A stretch of 12,588 nucleotides of DNA from an uncultured Acidobacteriota bacterium. GTDB lineage: Bacteria; Acidobacteriota; Blastocatellia; Pyrinomonadales; Pyrinomonadaceae. The stretch spans positions 1 to 12,588 of the forward strand of contig CADEEU010000068.1 of the NCBI GenBank assembly GCA_902826385.1, read 5' to 3'. A program made the position numbers and the translations under genes. The notes under the pieces were generated by a model. It saw nothing but the letters and a program-made list of their open reading frames with translations, did no database searches and had not been told where the DNA came from. Shown piece by piece: positions 1 through 5,816 of this stretch. Each line of letters begins with the position of its first letter. Position 1 is the stretch's first letter.

Positions 1-167
1 AAATGGCGACGCTTTATGCCGCCGTAGCCGCCGATCTTCGAACGCTTTATACCATCGAATACCAACCGACAAACCTTAAACGAGACGGGAAATGGCGTAA
101 CATCAAGGTCGATGTCGCAAATCCCGATCTGGTCTCACGTTCCCGCACCGGCTATTTTGCCCGTTAA
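1..167 (+). CDS. C-terminal end of a VWFA-related (acidobacterial type) protein, partial
   Basis: The reading frame is open from the left edge (full codons from position 3) to a TAA at 165-167, giving 54 residues. The peptide contains YAAVAADLRTLYTIEYQPTN and, after a KRDGKWRNIKVDV stretch, ends in SRTGYFAR. A beta-strand-rich tail of the form 'YtigYxPtN...dgkwRkIkV...R.GYfA' is typical of the C-terminus of the 'VWFA-related' domain proteins (TIGR03436 type) abundant in Acidobacteriota. These are usually exported proteins with a von Willebrand factor A domain whose role is mostly unknown. Only the end is present, so the VWA fold and its metal-binding (MIDAS) residues cannot be checked. The methionine codon at position 3 is almost certainly internal. 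The family call rests on recall of the tail pattern, not on a search. Confidence 0.7.
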   Translation, partial: MATLYAAVAADLRTLYTIEYQPTNLKRDGKWRNIKVDVANPDLVSRSRTGYFAR

Positions 168-168
168 C

Positions 169-198
169 TTGACACTCCATTTCGCGGTTTTGTAGGCT
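169..198 (+). promoter_or_regulatory. Likely sigma70-type promoter of the tRNA-Arg gene
   Basis: A perfect -35 hexamer, TTGACA, lies at 169-174, two bases after the stop of the upstream gene. TAGGCT at 193-198 follows after an 18-bp spacer and keeps the most important -10 positions (T, A and final T). Transcription would start near 205, just ahead of the tRNA at 214. The -10 match is only moderate. The position in a 46-bp gap in front of a stable RNA gene makes the call plausible. Confidence 0.55.
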
Positions 199-213
199 AG
201 AAGTTCGTTTCGG

Positions 214-290
214 GCACCCGTAGCTCAGCTGGATAGAGTACTTGACTACGAATCAAGGGGTCGCATGTTCGAATCATGCCGGGTGTACCA
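214..290 (+). tRNA. tRNA-Arg (anticodon ACG), CCA encoded
   Basis: A full cloverleaf can be folded by hand. The acceptor stem is GCACCCG (214-220) with CGGGTGT (280-286). The D-arm is GCTC...GAGT. The anticodon stem CTTGA/TCAAG (241-245 and 253-257) encloses loop CTACGAA, with anticodon ACG at 248-250, which reads CGU and related arginine codons after A34-to-inosine editing. The T-arm is GCATG/CATGC around TTCGAAT (263-279). The discriminator is A287 and CCA is genomically encoded (288-290). The total is 77 nt with no intron. Two wobbles stand out: G1-U72 at the end of the acceptor stem and G10-U25 in the D-stem. The T-loop, U33 and remaining pairs look normal, so the gene is probably functional. 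Confidence 0.96.
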
Positions 291-313
291 CCTTTTCTTA
301 ATCTCGCCGAATT

Positions 314-1795
314 CTATTTCGTCCCGACTTTGCGGATCTCAATATTTGCCCCAACCTGAGCTTTTGCGTATGAGTTACCCGGTCGCAGGCGAAAGTCTCC
401 GTTTGCTGCGTCCGTGAAACCTATCTCGGACAATGACGCGGCAAAGAGGTTCGAGTCGCGATAGAGATCTTTCCTGCCGCCAACTATCAGATTGTCGGCA
501 AACACCCCTGCCGGGAAATATTTGTCGATAGCCTTTTGGCCAGAACCGAGATTGTCTCCGAACATACCGTATTCGTTCTCAAACACGATGTTTTTGCGGA
601 AGGTAAAGCCACGAATCGGCTCGCCGTAGGCGACCGTGATGTTTCCTTTCTGCAGAATGGTGTTGTTCTCGATTTTAAGAACGTTCCAGTCCGTTACTTT
701 CATAAAATGTCCGGCACCGCCCCATTTTTTACCGTCGATGTCGTCGAAAACGTTGTTGCGGATGGTCAGCCGATGACCGCCGGAGCCTTCGCCGCCAAGG
801 ATGTTCAACGCGCCGCCCGAACCGCGGACAACATTTCCGGAAAATTCGATATCTTCGATTATGGTCGCAATTCCATTGTCGGCACGCGTCGTAAACAAGA
901 TCGCGTTGCCATCCTGTCCCATCGCCCAATTGTTGGTCATCAGGTTGCTGGTAACCTTTATGCGGCGGCCGTTTTTTATTTCAAATAAATTTTTGACGAC
1001 CCAATCTGATTCGCGCCACGCGAGCGGTTTGTTGAGATGATTCGAATCGACTATACAATCGGTCGGAACGAGCTTTAGATTCGATCCGGCGCCACCGAAA
1101 AGGATGTTCTCCGCAGCCGCCTCAATGTAGTTGTTCGTGATCTCGATCGGGCCGTCTGTCGCCCACGCAGCGATGCCCTGGCTTTCGTCGCCCTTGCGTT
1201 TTATGTCCGAGATGTGGCTGTTCACGACGCGAATGTGCTTGCCGTTTGCCGTGATTCCGCGTCGCTGCCCAAGTGTCGGATGGCCGTGTATATAAACCCT
1301 ATCGAATTCGATATGATGCGGGAGTTCATCGATACTTTTTTCTTGTCCGGTACCGATTCGGATGATGTCGTACAGTCCCTCGATCGTTGGCCCGAATTCC
1401 ACGGCGACAAATCGATAATGGTGAGCACCCTCAACAGCAAGAATTGCCGGTTCGCCTTTTACATCGGAGACGATTTTCGGGAGTTGATCCAGATATTTTT
1501 GCGGATCGAGCCTTTTGCCGTCCGAAGGAAGCTTATCGTTAGAGGCTGATGAACGGATAGTAACGAACTCAGCACCGTTCTTTTTCGGGAGCGTGAATGC
1601 CCCGCTGAACGTCACGCCAGCTTCCAGCAAAATGGTGTCGCCCGGAACGGCTTTTTCAAGTGCCGCCTGAAAGTCGCCGCCTCTTTTTACGATAATGGTT
1701 TTCTCAGCAAACTCGAGGCTTGTCCCTGAAACATAGCCCGAACACCCGGTCATCACCGACAGAACGCCGAGTATCAAAATTAGCTTTATGATCAT
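314..1795 (-). CDS. Predicted lipoprotein with right-handed parallel beta-helix (pectate-lyase-like fold)
   Basis: This encodes 493 residues from ATG at 1793-1795. The frame could extend to 1858, but the inner start has a GGAAG ribosome site 7 nt upstream and puts a signal peptide at the N-terminus (MIIKLILILGVLSVMTGC). Cys18 is a probable lipidation site, although MTGC is a slightly off-consensus lipobox. The mature part opens with 'GDFQAALEKAVPGDTILLEAG', the usual entry strand of beta-helix proteins. Repeated Asn-rich turns follow (HIRVVNSHISDI, PIEITNNYIEAA, IEFSGNVVRGSGG, LTIRNNVFDDIDG, LKIENNTILQKG, FTFRKNIVFEN), typical of pectate-lyase and PL6-like beta-helices. No catalytic residue set can be assigned by eye, so lyase, epimerase, hydrolase or pure binding all remain possible. 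The gene is convergent with the tRNA (23 nt apart). It lies downstream of the polysaccharide operon on the same strand but is separated from it by 139 nt, so it may have its own promoter. Confidence 0.85.
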   Translation of the reverse strand: MIIKLILILGVLSVMTGCSGYVSGTSLEFAEKTIIVKRGGDFQAALEKAVPGDTILLEAGVTFSGAFTLPKKNGAEFVTIRSSASNDKLPSDGKRLDPQKYLDQLPKIVSDVKGEPAILAVEGAHHYRFVAVEFGPTIEGLYDIIRIGTGQEKSIDELPHHIEFDRVYIHGHPTLGQRRGITANGKHIRVVNSHISDIKRKGDESQGIAAWATDGPIEITNNYIEAAAENILFGGAGSNLKLVPTDCIVDSNHLNKPLAWRESDWVVKNLFEIKNGRRIKVTSNLMTNNWAMGQDGNAILFTTRADNGIATIIEDIEFSGNVVRGSGGALNILGGEGSGGHRLTIRNNVFDDIDGKKWGGAGHFMKVTDWNVLKIENNTILQKGNITVAYGEPIRGFTFRKNIVFENEYGMFGDNLGSGQKAIDKYFPAGVFADNLIVGGRKDLYRDSNLFAASLSEIGFTDAANGDFRLRPGNSYAKAQVGANIEIRKVGTK

Positions 1796-1802
1796 CGAGT
1801 CA

Positions 1803-1807
1803 CTTCC
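1803..1807 (-). promoter_or_regulatory. Shine-Dalgarno site that sets the start of the beta-helix lipoprotein
   Basis: On the minus strand GGAAG lies 7 nt before the ATG at 1795. This is near-ideal spacing, and the start yields a protein beginning directly with a lipoprotein signal peptide. The longer frame to 1858 would bury that signal peptide behind 21 mostly polar residues. Confidence 0.65.
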
Positions 1808-1879
1808 AGGTTTCAGGATATGGTTCAAGACGTTAGTGCCGGAGTAGGTCAAAAACAATAGATGAAAAATGATAACCAG

Positions 1880-1917
1880 ACCTGTTGTTACCTGTTACTT
1901 ATTACCTATCACCTATT
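1880..1917 (-). repeat. Degenerate heptamer tandem repeat in the intergenic gap
   Basis: Read on the minus strand, the stretch parses into consecutive 7-mers of consensus RAYARGT: AATAGGT, GATAGGT, AATAAGT, AACAGGT. A fifth unit, AACAACAGGT, is longer by 3 bases. The array is 38 bp and lies between the stop of the epimerase gene and the start of the beta-helix lipoprotein gene, overlapping neither. It does not form a convincing hairpin or U-tract terminator. It could be a mutational tandem array, a family of short intergenic repeats, or a protein-binding site. Confidence 0.7.
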
Positions 1918-1934
1918 TCGGAAGGTTCATTGAA

Positions 1935-3089
1935 CTAGCTGACTACGGAGACTTTCTTCGCAACCGTCCGGTTCAGGTTCAGATCATGTGTACCGTATTC
2001 CCGCAGTAAAACCTTAACGATCCGTTCCGCGGTTTTTCCGTCCCAAAGCTCGGGAATGCTGCCCCGTTTCCATCCCCCCTTCGCAAGCTTCGTTAAATAT
2101 GGAGCCAGGTTTTGCGGATCGGCTCCGACCAATTCGTTTGTGCCGATCTCAATTGTCTCGGGCCGCTCCGTCGAATCTCGCAGCGTCATGCACGGAACAT
2201 TTAGAACTGTCGCTTCTTCAGTGATGCCGCCGGAATCGGTAATTACGGCCCTGCAATTTTTGAGCAGGTAAATAAATTCAAGATACCCGACCGGATCAAC
2301 CTGAATCAGACGTTCGCTTTCAAAACGTGCTGTTTCCAGGGTTTTTCTAGTTCGCGGGTGAACAGGAAAGACGATCTTGTGTCCCTCCGTGCCATCCAGA
2401 ATTGCGTTCAGGAATTCTAAGAGTTTTGTCGAGTCATCAACGTTCGACGGCCGATGCAGAGTTAGCAGGAAATAATCGCCGCTACTGAGTCGGCGTTCGT
2501 CCCAAAACCGTGGCTGAGTCAACCGATCGAGATTCTGGTAAAGACTGTCGATCATCGTATTGCCGACAAAATGGATCCGATCTTGGTCGACGCCGTTCTC
2601 TTTCAGCAAATTTCCCGCGTGAATTGTTGTCGTAAAGAAATGATCGCAGATTGAATCGGTGACAATGCGATTGATCTCTTCGGGCATGGTCATATCGCCT
2701 GAGCGAATTCCGGCTTCGACATGCGCGACGGGAACGCAGAGCTTTTTTGCAGAAATCGTGCAGGCAAGCGTCGATGTTACGTCACCTACGACGATCACGA
2801 TATCGGGACGGTTTGCGATCAGTTCCCGCTCAAAGGCTATCATCACAGCGGCCGTCTGCTCTGCCTGAGTGCCGCCGCCGCATTCGAGATTGATGTCAGG
2901 CTGCGGTATGCCGAGCTGTTCGAAAAACTCGCCGCTCATCTTTTGGTCGAAGTGCTGCCCGGTGTGGACGAGACGATAGTCAATCGCCCGACCGTCACGC
3001 CGCGCGGCCTTGATCGCTTTTATGATCGGCGAAATTTTCATGAAATTTGGCCGCGCGCCCGCAACCACCGTTACTAGCATGTCTTTCAA
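1935..3089 (-). CDS. wecB: UDP-N-acetylglucosamine 2-epimerase, non-hydrolysing (WecB type)
   Basis: This cytoplasmic enzyme interconverts UDP-GlcNAc and UDP-ManNAc, the precursor of ManNAc and ManNAcA residues in surface glycans. The protein is 384 residues, close to the usual ~375. Visible family motifs are GARPNFMK (11-18), TGQHFDQKMSGEFF (43-56), VVGDVTSTLA (100-109, Asp103), VAHVEAGIRSGD (121-132, Glu125), PEEINR (136-141), LHRPSNVDD (211-219), DSGGITEEA (285-293) and RDSTERPE (304-311). These cover the expected nucleotide-sugar site and acidic residues of the GT-B-like epimerase fold. The start used is TTG at 3087-3089, preceded by a GGAC ribosome site in the end of the upstream gene. 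An ATG three codons later (3078-3080) is equally possible. It is the last gene of the operon and starts 1 nt after the methyltransferase stop. No partner UDP-ManNAc dehydrogenase (WecC) is in the window. Confidence 0.95.
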   Translation of the reverse strand: MKDMLVTVVAGARPNFMKISPIIKAIKAARRDGRAIDYRLVHTGQHFDQKMSGEFFEQLGIPQPDINLECGGGTQAEQTAAVMIAFERELIANRPDIVIVVGDVTSTLACTISAKKLCVPVAHVEAGIRSGDMTMPEEINRIVTDSICDHFFTTTIHAGNLLKENGVDQDRIHFVGNTMIDSLYQNLDRLTQPRFWDERRLSSGDYFLLTLHRPSNVDDSTKLLEFLNAILDGTEGHKIVFPVHPRTRKTLETARFESERLIQVDPVGYLEFIYLLKNCRAVITDSGGITEEATVLNVPCMTLRDSTERPETIEIGTNELVGADPQNLAPYLTKLAKGGWKRGSIPELWDGKTAERIVKVLLREYGTHDLNLNRTVAKKVSVVS

Positions 3090-3090
3090 T

Positions 3091-3969
3091 TCAGTCCGTC
3101 AACTTAAAAACCATTTCATTGCAGCCTAAGCCCACGTTGTCGCATTTCATCGCGGCCACAACAAAACCGCGTAATTTGAAAAACTCAAAAAGAGCCGACG
3201 GCCCGGCAACTTCATACGGATAACCACCGACCCAGTCGACGATGTCATGCCAGCGGTTCATGCCGCGTGCGTTTCTATAATTTCGCCAGTGCTCGAAATA
3301 GCCGAATGGTTTTCCTTTCACGGTAAAGCTCGCAAACCGCTTTACTTCTTCGGGAATCGATACCAACACAGCAAATGGCGATTTTAGAGATCCGGGCAAT
3401 CTGCAATAGGTCGATTTTATCCAGCGCCAGCGGGCCGCCTGCGAACCGGTATCGTTATAGATCGCGATGAAAAGACTTCCACCATTGGCGACACGATCGC
3501 CGGCGTTCGCCAAGGCTTTCCACATCTCGCCGGTGTGATGCAGTACTCCCCACGAATAAACGATGTCGAATTTGCCAAGCGAGTTCATGTAATCGGCATC
3601 GAGTACCGACCCCTGTTCGACCGTCCAGTTCGGATCGTCGGTAAAATATCGACGTCGAAGTTCAGTCGTACACGCTACTGAGTTTGTATCGAAGTCGAAT
3701 GAAAAAACTCTGGCTCCCAACCGGCGGGCCGCCAGCGAGAACAAACCGCTGCCGGAACCGATATCGAGGAAAGTTCGCCCTTCAAGATTTTCGACCTCCA
3801 GCATCTCCGCCAGCGACCGAGTCGCCCGTTCGATCCGGTCTTTATCCAGAACCTTCAAAAAAGCACTCCAGTTCTTGCCGAACTCAAAACGTTCGCCGCG
3901 ACGCACCTCATCCGCATGCTGAATAGCAGCGTCATTGTTTAAAACGGCTTTTGTCGAAATACTCGTCAT
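3091..3969 (-). CDS. Class I SAM-dependent methyltransferase
   Basis: This 292-residue protein has a Rossmann-type methyltransferase core. Motif I is FLDIGSGSGLFS (68-79), the acidic end of strand 2 is FSFDFD (89-94), GSVLDAD (120-126) follows strand 3, and DIVYSWGVLHHTG (135-147) matches motif IV/post-IV of UbiE/UbiG-like enzymes. The following segment, IAIYNDTGSQAARWRWIKS (169-187), is a pattern I associate with methyltransferases in polysaccharide and secondary-metabolite loci. A role in O-methylating a sugar or capping a glycan chain is inferred from the operon, and the true acceptor is unknown. The ATG at 3967-3969 has AAGG about 4 nt upstream. It lies 22 nt after the DUF218 gene, and its TGA is 1 nt before the epimerase start, suggesting coupled translation. 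No signal peptide or membrane segment is seen. Confidence 0.88.
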   Translation of the reverse strand: MTSISTKAVLNNDAAIQHADEVRRGERFEFGKNWSAFLKVLDKDRIERATRSLAEMLEVENLEGRTFLDIGSGSGLFSLAARRLGARVFSFDFDTNSVACTTELRRRYFTDDPNWTVEQGSVLDADYMNSLGKFDIVYSWGVLHHTGEMWKALANAGDRVANGGSLFIAIYNDTGSQAARWRWIKSTYCRLPGSLKSPFAVLVSIPEEVKRFASFTVKGKPFGYFEHWRNYRNARGMNRWHDIVDWVGGYPYEVAGPSALFEFFKLRGFVVAAMKCDNVGLGCNEMVFKLTD

Positions 3970-3991
3970 TATCCCTTGTACCGCGTCGAAA

Positions 3992-4642
3992 TCAGTAATA
4001 GAACCAATACCAGCCGAGTTTCACATATTCACCCGCCACGCTTCGCCATCCACGCGGCGTCAGCCACCAGGTGTAACGGTCCGGATAGGTCGATCCCGTC
4101 GGCGAGCGTTTAAGCCCGACGACGATGTCGGCGTTATGGTTTTTTACCACCCGCTCGAACGTTTGCAGAGCACGCAGCGAATGGTAATCGGACGTAACGA
4201 CCAGAATGCCTTTCAAATTTCGCTCAACCGCAGTTGCGATCACCAAATCAGCTTCGTCGTTTGTACTTCCGACGGTAGCAGTTAGTTTTTCAACTGCGTC
4301 CGACGGTACGCCGCTCTGAGTAAGCTCGGTTCGCATCCGCTCGATAAAGTAAGGATTGCCCTCGACTTTATCATCCCAGCCGCCGCGTTGATTATCGTCG
4401 GTTATCCAAATGGTCGGTGCAATGCCGAGTTGAAACGCCTCCACTCCGCCCCGGGCCCGCTGTGCATAATCTGCCGCTCCACTCAGGACGACTATTGCGT
4501 CCGCTTTGTCGAGCGGCTTTTCAACAACCAGGGCATCTGCGAGTAATGGAGCCAGTACAATCCAGCAGGCCAAGATAGCCGCAAAAGCCAAAGCCAGGAA
4601 TAAAATTTTACGCGCCGCTCGCGGACGTTTCGGCGATAACAT
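3992..4642 (-). CDS. YdcF/ElyC-type DUF218 membrane-anchored protein
   Basis: The protein has 216 residues. A basic N-terminus (KRPRAARK) leads into one membrane segment (about 12-36). The DUF218 domain follows: ADAIVVLSGAADYAQRARGG (48-67), HTDN-like WITDDNQRG (79-87), STNDEA (126-131), VVTSDYHSLRALQTFERV (148-165), and a C-terminal aromatic WWLTPRGWRSVAGEYVKLGW block. This pattern is that of the SanA/YdcF/ElyC family, which is usually anchored in the inner membrane with the domain outside the cytoplasm. E. coli ElyC is linked to envelope integrity and to undecaprenyl carrier or enterobacterial common antigen metabolism. The biochemical activity of the family is poorly defined. The start overlaps the glycosyltransferase end by 35 nt. 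No later start keeps the membrane segment, so the overlap is probably real. Confidence 0.85.
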   Translation of the reverse strand: MLSPKRPRAARKILFLALAFAAILACWIVLAPLLADALVVEKPLDKADAIVVLSGAADYAQRARGGVEAFQLGIAPTIWITDDNQRGGWDDKVEGNPYFIERMRTELTQSGVPSDAVEKLTATVGSTNDEADLVIATAVERNLKGILVVTSDYHSLRALQTFERVVKNHNADIVVGLKRSPTGSTYPDRYTWWLTPRGWRSVAGEYVKLGWYWFYY

Positions 4643-5816
4643 CTTTCAACTCTTCGACTTTAGCATCCCAGCTTTCGTTTTTGATCGAATCCGAAATTTC
4701 GGTACGTGAAGTCCCGGATTTAAGGGCCGCTGCCACGTGATCCAGAAATTCCTGGTGATCTTTTGCAACCCGGCAATTATCCAGAATCCGCACCTCAGGA
4801 ATGTCGGTCGAAACAGTCGTTAAACCGGCAGCCAAATATTCGCGGACCTTCAATGGGTTCGCCGCGAGAGTCAGATCATTGATAACGAATGGGTTGATCG
4901 CTACATCAAAGCCTTTGCAGTAACCCGGGAGTTCCGCGTAAGGCCTTCTGCCCAAAAAATGCACGTTCTTTACGCCATCTAGAATCTTCACTTTCTGCTC
5001 GGCATCTACCGCTATTTTTCCGATCAGCACCACCGACCCTTGGGCAAATCGTTCGGCTGTTTTTTTGATCAGCTCGTAATCGACCCAATCGGCCAGCAGG
5101 CCATGAAAACCGATTATCGGTTTCGGCAGGCGGGCAAGATCATCGGGAATTTTCGTATCATTATCAAGGGCGTTGCGAAAATGATTCCAATCGGTGCCGT
5201 GGCGTATCAATACGGTTCTTGGATTGTATTGACGCTTTGATTCGAGCAGTCTTTCGGCCGAAACGACAACGATGTTGGCACGGCGAAATAAACCTTCCTC
5301 GATCTCCTTTAAACCTTTCGATGCGCCCGTAAAAGCGGTATATTCATCGACGCAATAATAAATTATGTCGGTTTCGCCCAGCTTTCCTGCCAATAGTCCC
5401 GCGGCGGGATTAAACACCATATTCACAGGCCGTTTAAAGCCGAGCTTTCGCATTGCCTTTCGGACTTGAAGCCGTAGAAATCGCTGGTTAAATTCACGGA
5501 CCACGGCCCTTCCGTAAGAAGGGATCGCCAGCGGATTGAGTACGAAAATATTCGGCTCAACCTCGCGCACCGGTTCGGTGAACGCTGTCAGCTTTCTGAC
5601 GATTCGCGAAAGATCTTTTTTCGAAGCCGTCGGTGCACGATTTGCAATTGCGTTGATCCACAGAATTCTGTTATCACGCGCCAAGATACGCATAAGGTGC
5701 GTTTTTGATAGCGGGTCGCCGGTCCAATCGTGGCTGAAACAGAGAATATCGCGTCCGGTCAACGGCCGATCCGACGCAGTTCTGATTTCTGGTTTCGCTA
5801 ACTCCGCGACTAACAT
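4608..5816 (-). CDS. GT4-like glycosyltransferase (GT-B fold)
   Basis: The protein is 402 residues from ATG at 5814-5816. This start overlaps the upstream stop as TAATG and has GGAA 5 nt before it. A longer frame to 5861 would run 46 nt into the amidotransferase gene and adds an unlikely Arg-rich leader. The N-terminal half carries DILCFSHDWTGDPLSKTHLM (23-42) and DIIYYCVDEYTAF (150-162), as in TuaH-like glycosyltransferases. The C-terminal half has RHGTDWNHF (205-213), PIIGFHGLLADWVD (233-246), VVLIGK (262-267), NVHFLGRRPYAELP (284-297), AINPF (306-310) and NPLKVREYLAAGL (320-332). That last block is the nucleotide-sugar site, with the conserved Glu at 326. It ends with the usual SWDAKVEEL helix. 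It probably transfers a sugar from a nucleotide donor to the lipid-linked repeat at the cytoplasmic face. Donor and acceptor cannot be deduced. It is the only glycosyltransferase in the window. Confidence 0.9.
   Translation of the reverse strand: MLVAELAKPEIRTASDRPLTGRDILCFSHDWTGDPLSKTHLMRILARDNRILWINAIANRAPTASKKDLSRIVRKLTAFTEPVREVEPNIFVLNPLAIPSYGRAVVREFNQRFLRLQVRKAMRKLGFKRPVNMVFNPAAGLLAGKLGETDIIYYCVDEYTAFTGASKGLKEIEEGLFRRANIVVVSAERLLESKRQYNPRTVLIRHGTDWNHFRNALDNDTKIPDDLARLPKPIIGFHGLLADWVDYELIKKTAERFAQGSVVLIGKIAVDAEQKVKILDGVKNVHFLGRRPYAELPGYCKGFDVAINPFVINDLTLAANPLKVREYLAAGLTTVSTDIPEVRILDNCRVAKDHQEFLDHVAAALKSGTSRTEISDSIKNESWDAKVEELKDVIAETSASGA

Noticed and set aside
291..313. Terminator between the convergent tRNA and lipoprotein genes
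   Set aside because: Only a short T-rich run (ccttttctt) is present, with no stem-loop in front of it in either direction.
536..988. A 150-codon open frame on the plus strand inside the beta-helix lipoprotein gene
   Set aside because: It is antisense to a repeat-rich coding region. Its apparent regularity mirrors the beta-helix repeats of the real protein, and it has no family resemblance.
1815..1852. Possible promoter for the beta-helix gene: TTGACC (1847-1852, minus strand) and TATCCT (1815-1820)
   Set aside because: The spacer is 26 bp, far too long for a sigma70 promoter, and no good -10 lies at 16-18 bp. A promoter may exist in the gap but cannot be pointed to.
1880..1917. CRISPR-like interpretation of the repeats
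   Set aside because: Units are 7 bp, contiguous and lack spacers, and no cas genes are present.
1918..1940. Small palindrome GTTCAATGAAC after the epimerase stop as an intrinsic terminator
   Set aside because: The stem is 4-5 bp with essentially no loop and no U-tract follows, so it is not a credible terminator.
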